A DNA stretch of 64,000 nt from Leishmania mexicana MHOM/GT/2001/U1103 (Eukaryota; Euglenozoa; Kinetoplastea; Trypanosomatida; Trypanosomatidae), in contig NC_018316.1 in NCBI RefSeq assembly GCF_000234665.1, positions 62,001 through 126,000 on the forward strand. The letters are read 5' to 3'. This document shows positions 1 to 10,136 of the stretch, in pieces; position 1 is the stretch's first letter; each line of letters opens with the position of its first letter. A program made the translations under genes and the position numbers. The notes under the pieces are model-generated. The model was given only the letters and a program-made list of their open reading frames with translations. It was not told the origin of the DNA and did no database searches.

Positions 1-1
1 C

Positions 2-2815
2 CGCGACGATCTCGTGGCACGATTGCAGGACGCCGTCTTCTGCAACTCGATGCACGCCGATCACCAGCCTCCTGCAGCCGCTTGCGCGGCTGATGCCCAT
101 GCGATGGCGGCTCTCTTTACCAAGTATGGATGTCGCCTCGCCATGGCGCTTCTGCTCAGTGAGATGCAGTGGCGCGGGTCGCATCAACACAGACGCCTCC
201 CGGTATTGCCGGACTACCTCACCCCACACCTGCCGCCGGCGTTCGATGACCGTCGACAGCATGACGCCTCGGAGTTCTGGCACGCCCTGATGGACAAGCT
301 GGATGCGCCGAACCAGCCCGGGGGGCCGGTGGTGGCGCGATGGTTTAGTGGCCGAACGGCGACGACGATGACGTGTGTCACCTGCCACCACACACGCTTG
401 CACACCAACACCTTCTGGGATCTCTCGATCCCACTTCTGCGCGTTACCTCGACTCCCTCCGTACCAGCGCCGGTGGGAGGCGGCGCGCCGACGCCACCTG
501 GAGCAATGGTGACCACGGCTGGCCGGCTGGTGAGCCAGGTAGAGGTGCAGCACTTTGCCCGCGCCACCGCCGTGACCACCACCTACGCGAGCTCGCCAGC
601 ATCCGACTTTCCAGCCAGCACATTGGTCACGACAGATGCATCTGCGGAGCTGGAAGCGGTGGAGCGCGCAGAAGAGGAGGCAGGAGAGAGAGTCAACAGC
701 AAAACAGCGCTGACCCGGCGCCCCATCGTGCCCAGCAGTGTAGCCGAGCCGTACTCACGCACGCCGCTGCCGTCCTCGATAGTGGCGGCCAACGAAGCAC
801 CCAAAACGCTTCAGCACCTGCTGCTCTATGTGCTACACCCGACTCTCAACAAGGAGCTCTTGCACGGCAGCAACGCCCTCGACTGCGAGCACTGCGGCCG
901 ACGCACCGACACAGAGCTCACAACACGCCTTGTCGCCGAGGTCGACAGGGAGATCGAGCCAGGGGTCGACCCAGTGGCGGCAGGTGCGCCGGAAGAAAGT
1001 GGTGTAGGCGTCGGGCAAGAAGCGCGCGTCTCTTCCGGCGGCAGCGGCGCTGCCGCCGCGTGGAAACGTCACGTTGAAGGCGAGTCGCCCACACCCCGCA
1101 CAGGGGATGCGCGAGTGTCACCACAGAATGGGTCAGCCTGCGTGGAGCAGGACTTGGCACTGCCGCACTCTCTCACCGACACGGCGGCCGGAGGTGGTCT
1201 CCCATACTACCTCGTTGTTCAGCTGAACCGCTTTGCGTACCGGCGCGTCACGCAGTCCTACGAAAAGCTCGCCGATGGCGTGCCTCTGAATGAGGTCATC
1301 GTCGTCCCGGTGTACCCCGAGGCCACTGAGCCGAAAGACGGAGCGGCATCCCCGGTCGATTCGCAAGGGCTCAACGCACAGACTGCAATGTCCAACGAGG
1401 AGGAAGGCAACGCCAACACGCAGCGTGGAGACGACGGCCGCCACGGCGCCCCTGCCGATCGAACTCCGACAGCACTGCGCTCTGCAGCACCAGCGCTTCC
1501 GGTGTGGGTCGCGTACCGTCTGCAGTCAATCATCATCCACAGGGGCTCCACGCCTAACAGCGGCCACTACTTCGCCCTCACGCGCCGCCTCCCAGCGGTG
1601 CCGGCGCCGGTGAACGTCAGTGAAAGCAGCCACGACGAAGACGGCGAAGACAATGCCAGTTCTGCTTCTGACCTGTCGTCCATGCGCGCGTACGTGAAGG
1701 ATCTGGGGGCTGCCCTAACGGATTGCCTGCACACCGAGCGTTACTTCTCCTACGCGGAAATTGTGCAGCCAACAGCGGGCGCAGAAGGCGAGGGTTCGTC
1801 GGTGTGTGCCGATGTGGAGGGTGCAGAGCCACCGTCGCAGGACAGGCCCGCTACGGCTTCTCTGTCGAGAGGCACGGCGGAGACGATGCCGTCGCCGGCG
1901 CTTTCTCCGCCACCAGTTCTTCCAGCCGCCGCTGTTTCGGTGAGCGGCGACGGCCTGTACGAGAACTGGGTGATGCTGAACGACTCCAACGTGCAGCCCG
2001 TTGAGCCGGACACAATGCGCCACATCCTGCACGGGCGTGGCGGCGGTGTCTACTCTGCCTCGGAGACGCCGTACATAATCTTGTACGAGAAGTTGCCTGT
2101 GGCCTCCGAAGGGACGACGGGGCGCAACGCTCTCGTAGTGGATGAGGAGGCGCCGGATCAACACGTGGCTGATGCTGCGCTGTGGGCAGCGGCACGGCTG
2201 CAACGCGTGTGGGAGACCCACCACGCCTCGGTGGGCACTTCCGGCGTCAACTCCGTCGGTGACACGCGCACCAAGCCGGCTCACTTTGCCCGTGAAGCGC
2301 TAAAGATCTTTAGCGCGCGGCTGAAGGACGAGGTCGTGCACCACGCCGCTCTCAGCGAGACGCCACAAACTGCAGATGGGCATGGCTTCACCTCGGCTAC
2401 CAGCAGCGAGGCACCCTCGCGGCCTACGCCGGTGGAGACGGTGGTACATCCGGGGCCGTCTGCCACGGCTTGGAGAGCCACTGTCGCCCGGTCATCGTGG
2501 CCTGGTGCGACCGGTGTTGGCGACGCAGCTCGTGCAGCGGCAGTCAAGGCCTCTCTCACTGATGCGAGCAAGGACGTACCAACAGGCCTTAACGGCAGCG
2601 GCAGCTCTGGTCGTCCCTCGGCGTCGCACCGGCCGCGCCGGCTAATGACCATGGCCAAGCTCACCAAAGTCCCCCGCCGCAGGCGCTACAGCGCCGGCCT
2701 CAACCGTCAGAGCGCACAGGAGCCCCGCAATCGTGGTGGCACGGCCACACTCAGCTCAAGTGGCAGCGACGTAGGCTCAGACGCCGATGACGAGCAGGAC
2801 GAGCCTTCCAGCTAG
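2..2815 (+). CDS. Ubiquitin-specific protease (USP/UBP family C19), 5' partial
   Basis: The frame is open at the left edge, so the gene starts outside the window; the GTG at 14 is not a credible start. About 938 codons are visible. USP hallmarks in order: a QHDASEFWHALMDKL helix near the N-terminal side (about residue 90), two CxxC pairs (CVTC and CEHC) forming the usual USP zinc ribbon, the YYLVVQLNRFAYRR strand, and the histidine box NSGHYFALTRR near residue 523 followed by ENWVMLNDSNV. The catalytic Cys box normally precedes the QHDASEF motif and must lie upstream of base 1. Family members remove ubiquitin from protein conjugates. The domain is interrupted by long Ser/Thr/Ala-rich insertions, and the C-terminal ~250 residues are low complexity with an acidic end. 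The family call is firm; the specific orthologue is not known. Confidence 0.88.
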   Translation, partial: RDDLVARLQDAVFCNSMHADHQPPAAACAADAHAMAALFTKYGCRLAMALLLSEMQWRGSHQHRRLPVLPDYLTPHLPPAFDDRRQHDASEFWHALMDKLDAPNQPGGPVVARWFSGRTATTMTCVTCHHTRLHTNTFWDLSIPLLRVTSTPSVPAPVGGGAPTPPGAMVTTAGRLVSQVEVQHFARATAVTTTYASSPASDFPASTLVTTDASAELEAVERAEEEAGERVNSKTALTRRPIVPSSVAEPYSRTPLPSSIVAANEAPKTLQHLLLYVLHPTLNKELLHGSNALDCEHCGRRTDTELTTRLVAEVDREIEPGVDPVAAGAPEESGVGVGQEARVSSGGSGAAAAWKRHVEGESPTPRTGDARVSPQNGSACVEQDLALPHSLTDTAAGGGLPYYLVVQLNRFAYRRVTQSYEKLADGVPLNEVIVVPVYPEATEPKDGAASPVDSQGLNAQTAMSNEEEGNANTQRGDDGRHGAPADRTPTALRSAAPALPVWVAYRLQSIIIHRGSTPNSGHYFALTRRLPAVPAPVNVSESSHDEDGEDNASSASDLSSMRAYVKDLGAALTDCLHTERYFSYAEIVQPTAGAEGEGSSVCADVEGAEPPSQDRPATASLSRGTAETMPSPALSPPPVLPAAAVSVSGDGLYENWVMLNDSNVQPVEPDTMRHILHGRGGGVYSASETPYIILYEKLPVASEGTTGRNALVVDEEAPDQHVADAALWAAARLQRVWETHHASVGTSGVNSVGDTRTKPAHFAREALKIFSARLKDEVVHHAALSETPQTADGHGFTSATSSEAPSRPTPVETVVHPGPSATAWRATVARSSWPGATGVGDAARAAAVKASLTDASKDVPTGLNGSGSSGRPSASHRPRRLMTMAKLTKVPRRRRYSAGLNRQSAQEPRNRGGTATLSSSGSDVGSDADDEQDEPSS

Positions 2816-3302
2816 CAGTGGAGAGTGCTCACGGCGCCACGCACGCGCCGATGCGCTGCAGGTGCACGTGCACGTGTCTGTGCGGTGGGTGGGGTGTTGG
2901 TGGGGATGACCACCGGCGTACAGCGTTTACGTTATGTTTCCGCCTGTTCTTATGGATGCACACTGAGCATGAAAAGCCAGCGAGAAGGCGGGTGCGGGGG
3001 GAGGGGGGAGGCACGCACGCAACGCTACTACACGAGCTGGAGGTTGGTGCCTTGGGTATCGTTACGGAGCCACGCTCTCTCCGTTTTCTCCGTCGCTTCA
3101 CAGTCACGCGGGAGCATGTCGTGATGGTGCTAGCCAGAACCGCACATGCGACTTTGCCGCACTTGAAACGCTACTCTCTCTCTCCCCTCATCACCTGACT
3201 GCTCATCTACGTTCCCTCCCGCCCCGCCCCGCCCTCTCTCTCTCGCCACCGTGTCCTCCTCCTGCGTGACCGTCCGTGCTCGCCACTGGAGAGCGACTTC
3301 TC
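2816..3302. other. Intergenic, 3' region of the USP gene
   Basis: No convincing gene. It contains GT-rich and pyrimidine-rich stretches such as the CT/CCGCCC run at 3175-3245. It presumably holds the 3' UTR and polyadenylation region of the USP transcript; short overlapping ORFs on both strands have no recognisable content. Confidence 0.6.
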
Positions 3303-4174
3303 CCCTTGCATGTGTCTTCTGTCTTCACCACCCCTCCCTCGATGATGCCCGGGCGCCTAACCGTCGTGTCACAGGGCCCGGCACCCCGATCTTCGGTGTC
3401 GACGGAGAGGCCTGGGCTGGGGCGGTGCCGAAGAGACGTGCGGGCATGACGACGTCCGTACCAACCCACTACACAACGTGTCGGCGGTTCAACAAGTATG
3501 CGCATGCGCCCGCTCCTGCCCAGGGGCGTGCGGGCTCAGAAGATGGCGGAATGCGCCCTGCTGCCACAGGCCCATCGCAACATCTCACCCGCCGCGGCAC
3601 ATGCAGGCTAGCCATCCAGGCACGCCCACTCCACACACACCCCACTCCCTCCTGGTCAGCAGAGCACGGGCAATGGGCGCGAAAAGGCGGGAAGAGATGC
3701 ATGCGGATCGGCCGCACAGCGCATGCGTGCGACACATGCGGCATTGCATCGCCTTCATCCGACCGTGCGAGCTGATGAGGCGCCGGCGCCGGAAGCGTGG
3801 CGAGAACATCCCCGAATGGCCGCGTCGAGTCCTCCAGGCTCCAGTGGGGAGAGCCTCCAAGTCATATTCTAGGATGCCGCAGCTTGCGGCGGCTCAGGGC
3901 GGAGCATGGCACACAGGCCGTGTGCAGGGTCTTCGAGAGCCCGGACCTGAGGCTGGCCAGCATCCCCCCTGAGCTCATCCGGCATGTCAGCTTGGCCATC
4001 CCCTACCACCCGCGCGACAGACATCACCGCTTCCGCCCTCGACGGCCCAGGAGTGCGCCGCATGGCGACAGACGTCGGCGGCGGTGGGCGGTGGGTGTGC
4101 ATGCGCACAGTCATTGGCTTATTCCGTGGTAGAACACACACACACACACACACACTGCGTGAGCCACAGAAAAA
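3303..4174 (+). repeat. Interspersed repeat copy 1, probably a SIDER-like degenerate retroposon
   Basis: This ~872 bp segment recurs in the same orientation at 45126-45987. Line-by-line comparison shows no substitution; the only difference I see is a CA tract near the 3' end that is 10 bp longer here. Homology starts at CCCTTGCATGTG and stops just after a CA tract and the short A-run of ccacagaaaaatc, a layout like the A-rich 3' end of a retroposon. Leishmania genomes carry many short degenerate retroposons (SIDER1/SIDER2), mostly in 3' UTRs, where some affect mRNA level. Assignment to SIDER is an inference from size class, location and A-tail. The usual SIDER is ~0.55 kb, so this unit is long. 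ORFs within it (for example 3478-3972) are not evidence of a gene because their identity between copies is explained by the repeat. Confidence 0.75.
4134..4155 (+). repeat. CA dinucleotide tract inside repeat copy 1
   Basis: An AC/CA run just before the 3' end of the interspersed repeat. It is about 10 bp longer than the matching tract in copy 2 near 45957-45968 and is the only difference seen between the two copies. Confidence 0.85.
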
Positions 4175-5480
4175 TCCGCTCGCCCTTACCTCTCTCTGTG
4201 TGTCCTGCTGTGCTGCGGTGGCTCGGCTCGGCACGCACGCAGGCACGCACACGCGCGTTGCCGGCTGATGACCGTGTGCGCCGTCTCCGTTGCGCCCACT
4301 CCGCCTCCAACACACACACACACTCTTGCGCTTTTCCTTCCCCATCTTCTTCGCTTTGCCGTCGCACGTATACCCACGCTTGCCCGGCCAAAGGTTCGCA
4401 ATCGGGTAGTGTCGGTCTCCTCTCTCTCTCTCGTGAGAAGGTTGCGGGACGCTTCGCGGACACTGGAGACCCACACACCGACATCGGCTTCTTTCGTTCT
4501 GACGCGCATGTTTTCTGTCGTCACCTAGCTCACAAAGTTCAGCTCAGGCACTCCGTGCCTGCGCTCCGTCTTGTGCGCACACGTCGTTGACGTGCCCACC
4601 CGCACACACGCGGGGCCCATACACGCGTCATCTCGTGGGGTTCCTCTTGCCGGCGTCGAAACCTTCGCTCGCTGCGCTCTCGCCTTTCTCCCCATCGCCC
4701 CTGTTCTTCGCGCGTACTTTCAGAGTGGAGGGCGTCGCGCACGTTACTGCGTGCGTGCGTGATCTCTTCGCTGTTTTACTGTTCGGGCACCTTCCGTGTT
4801 CTCTCCGTCTCCTGCTCATCCTCCACATTGGACGCACTCGTTGATCGCGTATCACCGTCCAGCTATCCCCCGCGCGCAGACCGCCGCGATTCTATTTTGC
4901 CTACCTTTCCACCCTTTTCGTTGACTCTGGGTGTCGCTCCGTGCTCCGCCCACTTCCCGCTGGCTTTCGCGGTGTGTCGCGGCCTCTTGCGAGTTCGCTC
5001 TGCGCAGGAGTGTGAGGAGGGGAGGGGAGGGGTGCGTCGCGGTTAATCTCCTCCTGATCCCTTCTCTATCTGCCTCCCTGTCGGGGTGCGCCTTTGACTT
5101 GCGCGTGTTCGTTGATCTTCGTCCCCCTCTCACACCCACGAACGTCTCCGTGCTTTGCCGTTGTTGTTCGTTGTGGGCGTGCTGTCGCGTGGGCGGATCC
5201 GGCAAACGTCGTCGAAATTGCCTTCCGCACTGCCTCGCGCACCGATACGCGCATCTCTCTGCGTGCGTGCGTGTGTGTGTTGCGCTGTGCAGGAGGGGCG
5301 GGACAACACTCACGCGCGTCGTCTTGATCTCCGCACGTGTACGTGCAGCTCGGCGGGTCGCACTCGTCGGGGGGACTTCCTCTGCCGTGTCGCCGCCCCT
5401 GATCGACTCGGCACACTTCTGTGTGCGTGTTCGCTATCACGTGCGCACTGTACTGTCCTGCCCGTCTGTCGCCGTCTGCC
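4175..5480. other. Intergenic, 5' flank of the 5481 gene
   Basis: About 1.3 kb without a recognisable gene. It is rich in CT and TGCG/CACG words, with several pyrimidine tracts (for example around 4320-4350, 4415-4432 and 4895-4925) that could act in trans-splicing. The small ORFs on both strands show no domain and no sustained Leishmania-type codon bias. Confidence 0.55.
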
Positions 5481-8400
5481 ATGCCGCTGACGCAGTCGCC
5501 GCCCCACACCCCGCAAACCTCAGACAGCGGTGGTGACAGGGAGAACGAAACGACAAAGACCTGCACGGCGCCGGAGCGGATGTCGTGGGCACGAACCTGT
5601 CCATCACTCCGCTCTGCCAGCGGTGCGACAGCCGATCCCGATGCCTCTGTGGCAACTTCGGAGGTAGTCGGCAAAGACGGCGAAGCCGAGTGTGGTGATG
5701 TCGAAAACCAAATCGTGTCAGGCACGCAAGATCATGCGCTCCTGCTGCCCCGGCTGTCGAGCTCGATGAACATTACTGGCTCGACATCGTTACTCCTGCG
5801 ACACCATCTATCTTCCCTTTTTAGCGGGGGCGGCAGCACCAGAACTGCTGCGAGAGGCGACACCAGCAGCAGTGTGGCAGCACCAGGTCTCACATCGTTT
5901 TTCTCCCAAGCAGCCACGACTGCGGAGTCGGAGGACAGTAGAAAGCTGCTCGAGCGACCGCTGGGTGACAGCGGTAACTCGACCGCCGCCAGCGCCTCCG
6001 CCGTGGCACCGTCGTGTTCCTTGGCCCAGGGCCCAAGTGTCTCCAGCGTTGGCCATACCCTTTACCGGGCCTACTCCCTATTCTTGGCTGATGCAGCGGC
6101 GTCCTTGGCGGCGTCATCGACGCTGCTGTGGGACCCAACACGAAGAGCCAGAACGCCGCTGTCACGAAGCAGCAGCACTCGGGCTGATCGTGACGATGCC
6201 CCAGATCCAAGCGTAGAAACCGTCGTGGCGCACGTAGAGGCAGAGGACTGGTCAGAGTTGACGAGGGCAACCGCAGCGGCGCCATCCGTGCCTCGAGCAA
6301 GGAAGGCAGCACGCGGCGGCGATACTGACGCCATCTCCCATCACCGCATCGCGAGCAACGCGAAAAACAGCAGCAGCACCTTTACGGACGTCACTTCGAA
6401 GCAGGCGCCGTCCTTGTCGGTGGGCGGAGTTGCAGGCTCATCCTCTGCCCTGACCTTTGGCTGCACCCCGCCGGAAGACATCTTTAGGCGCGAGGCGTTG
6501 ACGCAGCACGTCAGTGAGGACGCAAGCAGCTCATCGCATTGGGGACTCTTCCCCCTCACTGCCACCCCCGGCATGCATCACGCGCTGTACGCGGCCCCGG
6601 GTGCGGAGCAGAACCGTCGCCCATCGGAAAGAATAGACGACGCGGGTGACTCTCACCATTCCAGAGGCTGTAGCAGCGACAGCAAGGCAAAAGATGCCGG
6701 CCACAAATATAGGGTGAAGGAGCGGAGGCCGAGTCGCTACCAGAGTAGCGACGTCCACAGTGCGGCGCGATCGGGGAACGGGGATGTCGAGTGCATCACT
6801 ATGTCTTCTCTCGTCGCTCACGTAGCCGTGCCTCCAACTGTCCAGGCCGTGCTGCGGAATTCGGATGCCACCAAAGAGGAGCTGTGGATGGCACTGCGAA
6901 CAGCCTGCCAGCAATGTGAAGTGCTTCAGCGTCGTCTCGCCCGAGCTGAGGGCGCGCTGGGCAACGAAGAGGAGGGCGAGGCAGGGGTGACGGCTGATGG
7001 GGGTGCGCTCGCTCACGTCACAGCCCACCGACGCCGAAGCGGCAATGCGAGCAGGACGTCAAAGAGGCCGTCGCGCAGGCACGCAGATGATGAAGAGCGC
7101 ATGGCTCCCAACGCTGGTGGCGCTGTCGAAGGCGCGAGTGAGGTGGAGAAGAACATCGTGAGTGAGAGGGCCGACTCAGCGCAGATGCGCAGCAGCACCA
7201 CCTCGCCGACTCTCATACGAACGAACCGCCAAGTCTACCCGGGACACCGAGCGCGGAGGCGTATTGCAGAGCTGGCTGCCGCTTCTTCTTCTGCCGCTGC
7301 TGCTGCCGTCGCGTCATCGACTTCCCCAATTCCGGTGTCTACCCAGTCCAACGGAAGCACCAACGCGGCCTACTTGGACCCGCATTGCAGGCGTGGTGGG
7401 GACACCGGTGACGCGTCCTCGGTGCTGCGCCATCGCGTGTCGGAGGTGATTCGCCGCATCGAGGCGAAGCGAAAGGTTCCGCTGCGCTCCCCGCACGTGC
7501 GCCAGTCACCCGAGACGCACACGCGCCGCAGCAACAGCGGTTTGAATGGGCCAACGAGCTCGCATGATGCCGATGACACCACGCAAAACAGCAGCGACCA
7601 CCTTCGTATTCCCACCTCCCATCCACCGCGGGCTGAGGCTCGTGGGAGCTCGCACAGCACGTCCTCATCCGATCTGCAAGCTAGTGGTGCGTGGCACGCC
7701 CGTGTCGAGCATGAAGCACCACCTATTCTTATACCAACTGCTGCCCCAACCGCGCATGGCCCTCAGAACCCGACGCGCATGGAAAGCCGCAGCTCGTTCA
7801 CTGGCTCCGACGCAGGCGCAGCGCCGTTGCATGCATCCAGCAATAAAGTCGCCGACAGTGGAGGTGAGACCGCTGGCCGTGGCGGAAGTGGCATCCTTGT
7901 CCCACCCACGCCTCCAGCGATCGCCGAGGTGGAGGCACAAGCTCGCGTCGCTCAAGGCAGCTATAACTCAACGGAGCGATGGCGGCTGGTGCAGCCGCCA
8001 CAGCAGCAGCTTCACTGCTGTCATCGCGGTGCGTCGTTGGTGTCGCTCGACTCTGCACCCGCAGTGCTGGACGAGAGCGTGCACTCCAACGGACCGGCTG
8101 CCGCCGAAGAAAACCCGGCTAAACTGCAAGCAGCTGCAGCCTTCAAGTCGGCCAGCTGGCCGTCTAACGGTCTGCAGCCGAACTACAAAGGTGGTAGAAG
8201 TCCCGGCTCCCATAGCCGCAGCCCACTCGCCTTCGGCAGTCCGAAGCTGCCGAACACAACGCAGCATCAGTCGGAGTGGACAGCATCAACAGGCGCCAAC
8301 GGTGCCTCCACAACGGTCAGCGCCAATCTGGGGACTCCTCTCAGCGGTGCACTGCCTAGTCTGCACTCCTCCGCTCTTTTGGGGGGCCCGGCCCCCCCAT

Positions 8401-8675
8401 GTATTCCCCTCCGCAGTGAGTCACGTATTTCGTCTGCCGAGTCAGCGTGGTTGCGACAGCAGAAGCAACAGCGGTCCCTCTCGTCTCCTCCACCGAGTAG
8501 CCCCAACAAGGCAGCTATTTCGGCCGCTTTCACGACACTGGAGATGCTCCGGCAGCTACAGCAGGAAGACGCGCCGGTGCCTCTGGCCACTGGTGACGAT
8601 CAGAAGGCAGCGCTGCGTCAGTGGAGGCGCGAGGCAGCGGTGAAGAAGGGAAGCGGCACCGCGCCAATGTCCTAG
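5481..8675 (+). CDS. Hypothetical protein, Ser/Ala/Gly-rich, unknown function
   Basis: 1064 codons from the first in-frame ATG (5481). The frame is open further upstream from a GTG at 5421, but that stretch is CG/GT-rich and not start-like. I recognise no domain. The protein is dominated by low-complexity Ser, Ala, Gly, Thr and Pro. A short segment around residues 470-500 (KEELWMALRTACQQCEVLQRRL) has heptad character and is the most structured-looking part; a second basic helix-like stretch (VLRHRVSEVIRRIEAKRK) lies near residue 650. It is the first gene downstream of repeat copy 1. A trypanosomatid-specific disordered or cytoskeletal protein would fit, but there is no direct evidence for a function. 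Confidence 0.75.
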   Translation: MPLTQSPPHTPQTSDSGGDRENETTKTCTAPERMSWARTCPSLRSASGATADPDASVATSEVVGKDGEAECGDVENQIVSGTQDHALLLPRLSSSMNITGSTSLLLRHHLSSLFSGGGSTRTAARGDTSSSVAAPGLTSFFSQAATTAESEDSRKLLERPLGDSGNSTAASASAVAPSCSLAQGPSVSSVGHTLYRAYSLFLADAAASLAASSTLLWDPTRRARTPLSRSSSTRADRDDAPDPSVETVVAHVEAEDWSELTRATAAAPSVPRARKAARGGDTDAISHHRIASNAKNSSSTFTDVTSKQAPSLSVGGVAGSSSALTFGCTPPEDIFRREALTQHVSEDASSSSHWGLFPLTATPGMHHALYAAPGAEQNRRPSERIDDAGDSHHSRGCSSDSKAKDAGHKYRVKERRPSRYQSSDVHSAARSGNGDVECITMSSLVAHVAVPPTVQAVLRNSDATKEELWMALRTACQQCEVLQRRLARAEGALGNEEEGEAGVTADGGALAHVTAHRRRSGNASRTSKRPSRRHADDEERMAPNAGGAVEGASEVEKNIVSERADSAQMRSSTTSPTLIRTNRQVYPGHRARRRIAELAAASSSAAAAAVASSTSPIPVSTQSNGSTNAAYLDPHCRRGGDTGDASSVLRHRVSEVIRRIEAKRKVPLRSPHVRQSPETHTRRSNSGLNGPTSSHDADDTTQNSSDHLRIPTSHPPRAEARGSSHSTSSSDLQASGAWHARVEHEAPPILIPTAAPTAHGPQNPTRMESRSSFTGSDAGAAPLHASSNKVADSGGETAGRGGSGILVPPTPPAIAEVEAQARVAQGSYNSTERWRLVQPPQQQLHCCHRGASLVSLDSAPAVLDESVHSNGPAAAEENPAKLQAAAAFKSASWPSNGLQPNYKGGRSPGSHSRSPLAFGSPKLPNTTQHQSEWTASTGANGASTTVSANLGTPLSGALPSLHSSALLGGPAPPCIPLRSESRISSAESAWLRQQKQQRSLSSPPPSSPNKAAISAAFTTLEMLRQLQQEDAPVPLATGDDQKAALRQWRREAAVKKGSGTAPMS

Positions 8676-10136
8676 GAGACGCGGAAGCCTCGCGCAACGT
8701 GATTTAGGGGCGAGTCAGCCTGTGCCGACATACCCCTCTACCGTCGGCCGAGGCGGGCGGGCTGTGTCGATCGAAGTGATGTTGCGGCAAGGAGAATGAG
8801 AAAAGGCACCCATCTGCCCCCACCTCGTGAAGGAGTGTCGGTACCCTTCAGATCTGAAGTATGCTCGCCGAACACCACCCCACCCCACCCCCTTCTCCCC
8901 CTCCTCCCCTCCCGCTGCCGCCGCTGCCCTCGTATTTCTGCTCGGTGCTCTCCTCTGCAGGCGAGCACAGCCGGGCGCAGTCATCTGCCGCCGTGTCGGT
9001 GCGTGCAGGTCATCCTTTCTGTGGTTTCGTCGCTTGACTTTCTCTCTCTTGGTGTTTTCCGTGCGTGATGTGATCGCTCGAGGCGTTTCATTGTGCTCTG
9101 CGTGCGCGTGTGCGTATTGGGGGGAGGGAGGGAGGCTGTGGGGGCCTCTGCAGCAGTGCGACCCCCTGCTCTTCAGGGGGTGCCAGTGCAAGCGGAGGAC
9201 ATCATCAAGCGTCTCTCCCTCTCCCTCTCCGATGCCGGCGCTCATGTCTCAGGTATTCTTGGCGTGTGTGTACGCGCGCTCTGATATTGCCAGTATAGCC
9301 GTTAACACGAAGTGCAATGAAACGGGTGCAAGCATGAGAAAGTATGGGCGGAGCGTAGCAGTTGGGGTGAGTGGGGGAGGGGGGAGCATCGCTTACCTCC
9401 TTTGGTCAGTGTCCCTGCACGGCAGGCGTGGTTGACGGTGGTGCGATGACTCGTGCCGCTGCGGAGGCAACCGCGACGACGGCCCCCTCCCGTACGCACT
9501 TTTCCGCTCCTCCCACCTCCTTGCTCCTTCAACGATGTCGAGTGAGGATGTACCTGCACAGAGCGGCTCTGGTGAGCCCGTGCATCGGAGAGAGCGCAAG
9601 GCATGCTCAGATGGTACCCACCCTCTCCCTGGAACCTCGTGACGAAGGCGCAAAGTTTGCAAGGCCTGTGCGGCACGTGTGTCAGGCGCGGACGTCGATC
9701 CCATGATCGCCTCGCCAACAGCTCTCTCTCTGTGTTGCAATCCTTTCCTCCCTCCTCCCTCTCGCGCCATCCCAACTTTGACGCCGTTGGGCCGCGCATC
9801 ATACACGTGCACGCACGCACACGTCCACCGTGTCGCCTGTTTAGCTCCAGTGCGCTTGTGTCGTTCGTTGTTTGACCTCCTGCTTGCCTCGCCGACTTCG
9901 TGCCCCGTGAGGTGCAGCTCTACACCTCTTCTCTCTGTATCTCTGTACGCACCCCACCCCTCGACCTCACCCCCCCATCCCCCCCTTATCCCCCCAGCGA
10001 GAGCGAGCGAGATAGAGAGCGTACACCAGCGCTGTCGCTGTCAAGACCTCGCATCGATCCAACGGCAGCAGTGGTGCCTTGCGATTCACCCTCCCCCCCG
10101 CCCACCCACACACGCCGACATCCGCTCTCAAGCACC
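8676..10136. other. Intergenic between the 5481 gene and RPT3
   Basis: 1.46 kb with no recognisable gene. It contains C-rich runs (8873-8910, 9950-9995), a G-rich run near 9370-9385 and GT-rich words. The right end carries the pyrimidine tract and AG proposed as the splice acceptor for RPT3. Small ORFs on both strands have no domain. Confidence 0.55.
9958..9997 (+). promoter_or_regulatory. Predicted trans-splice acceptor for RPT3
   Basis: A C/T-rich tract ends in AG at 9996-9997. The first ATG after this AG is the RPT3 start at 10137, giving a 5' UTR of about 140 nt. Spliced-leader addition is the trypanosomatid norm; the exact site is inferred. Confidence 0.5.

Noticed and set aside
3478..3972. 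164-codon ORF with an identical copy at 45301-45795
   Set aside because: The identity comes from the 0.87 kb repeat as a whole, and all frames on both strands are equally conserved, so it is not evidence of coding.
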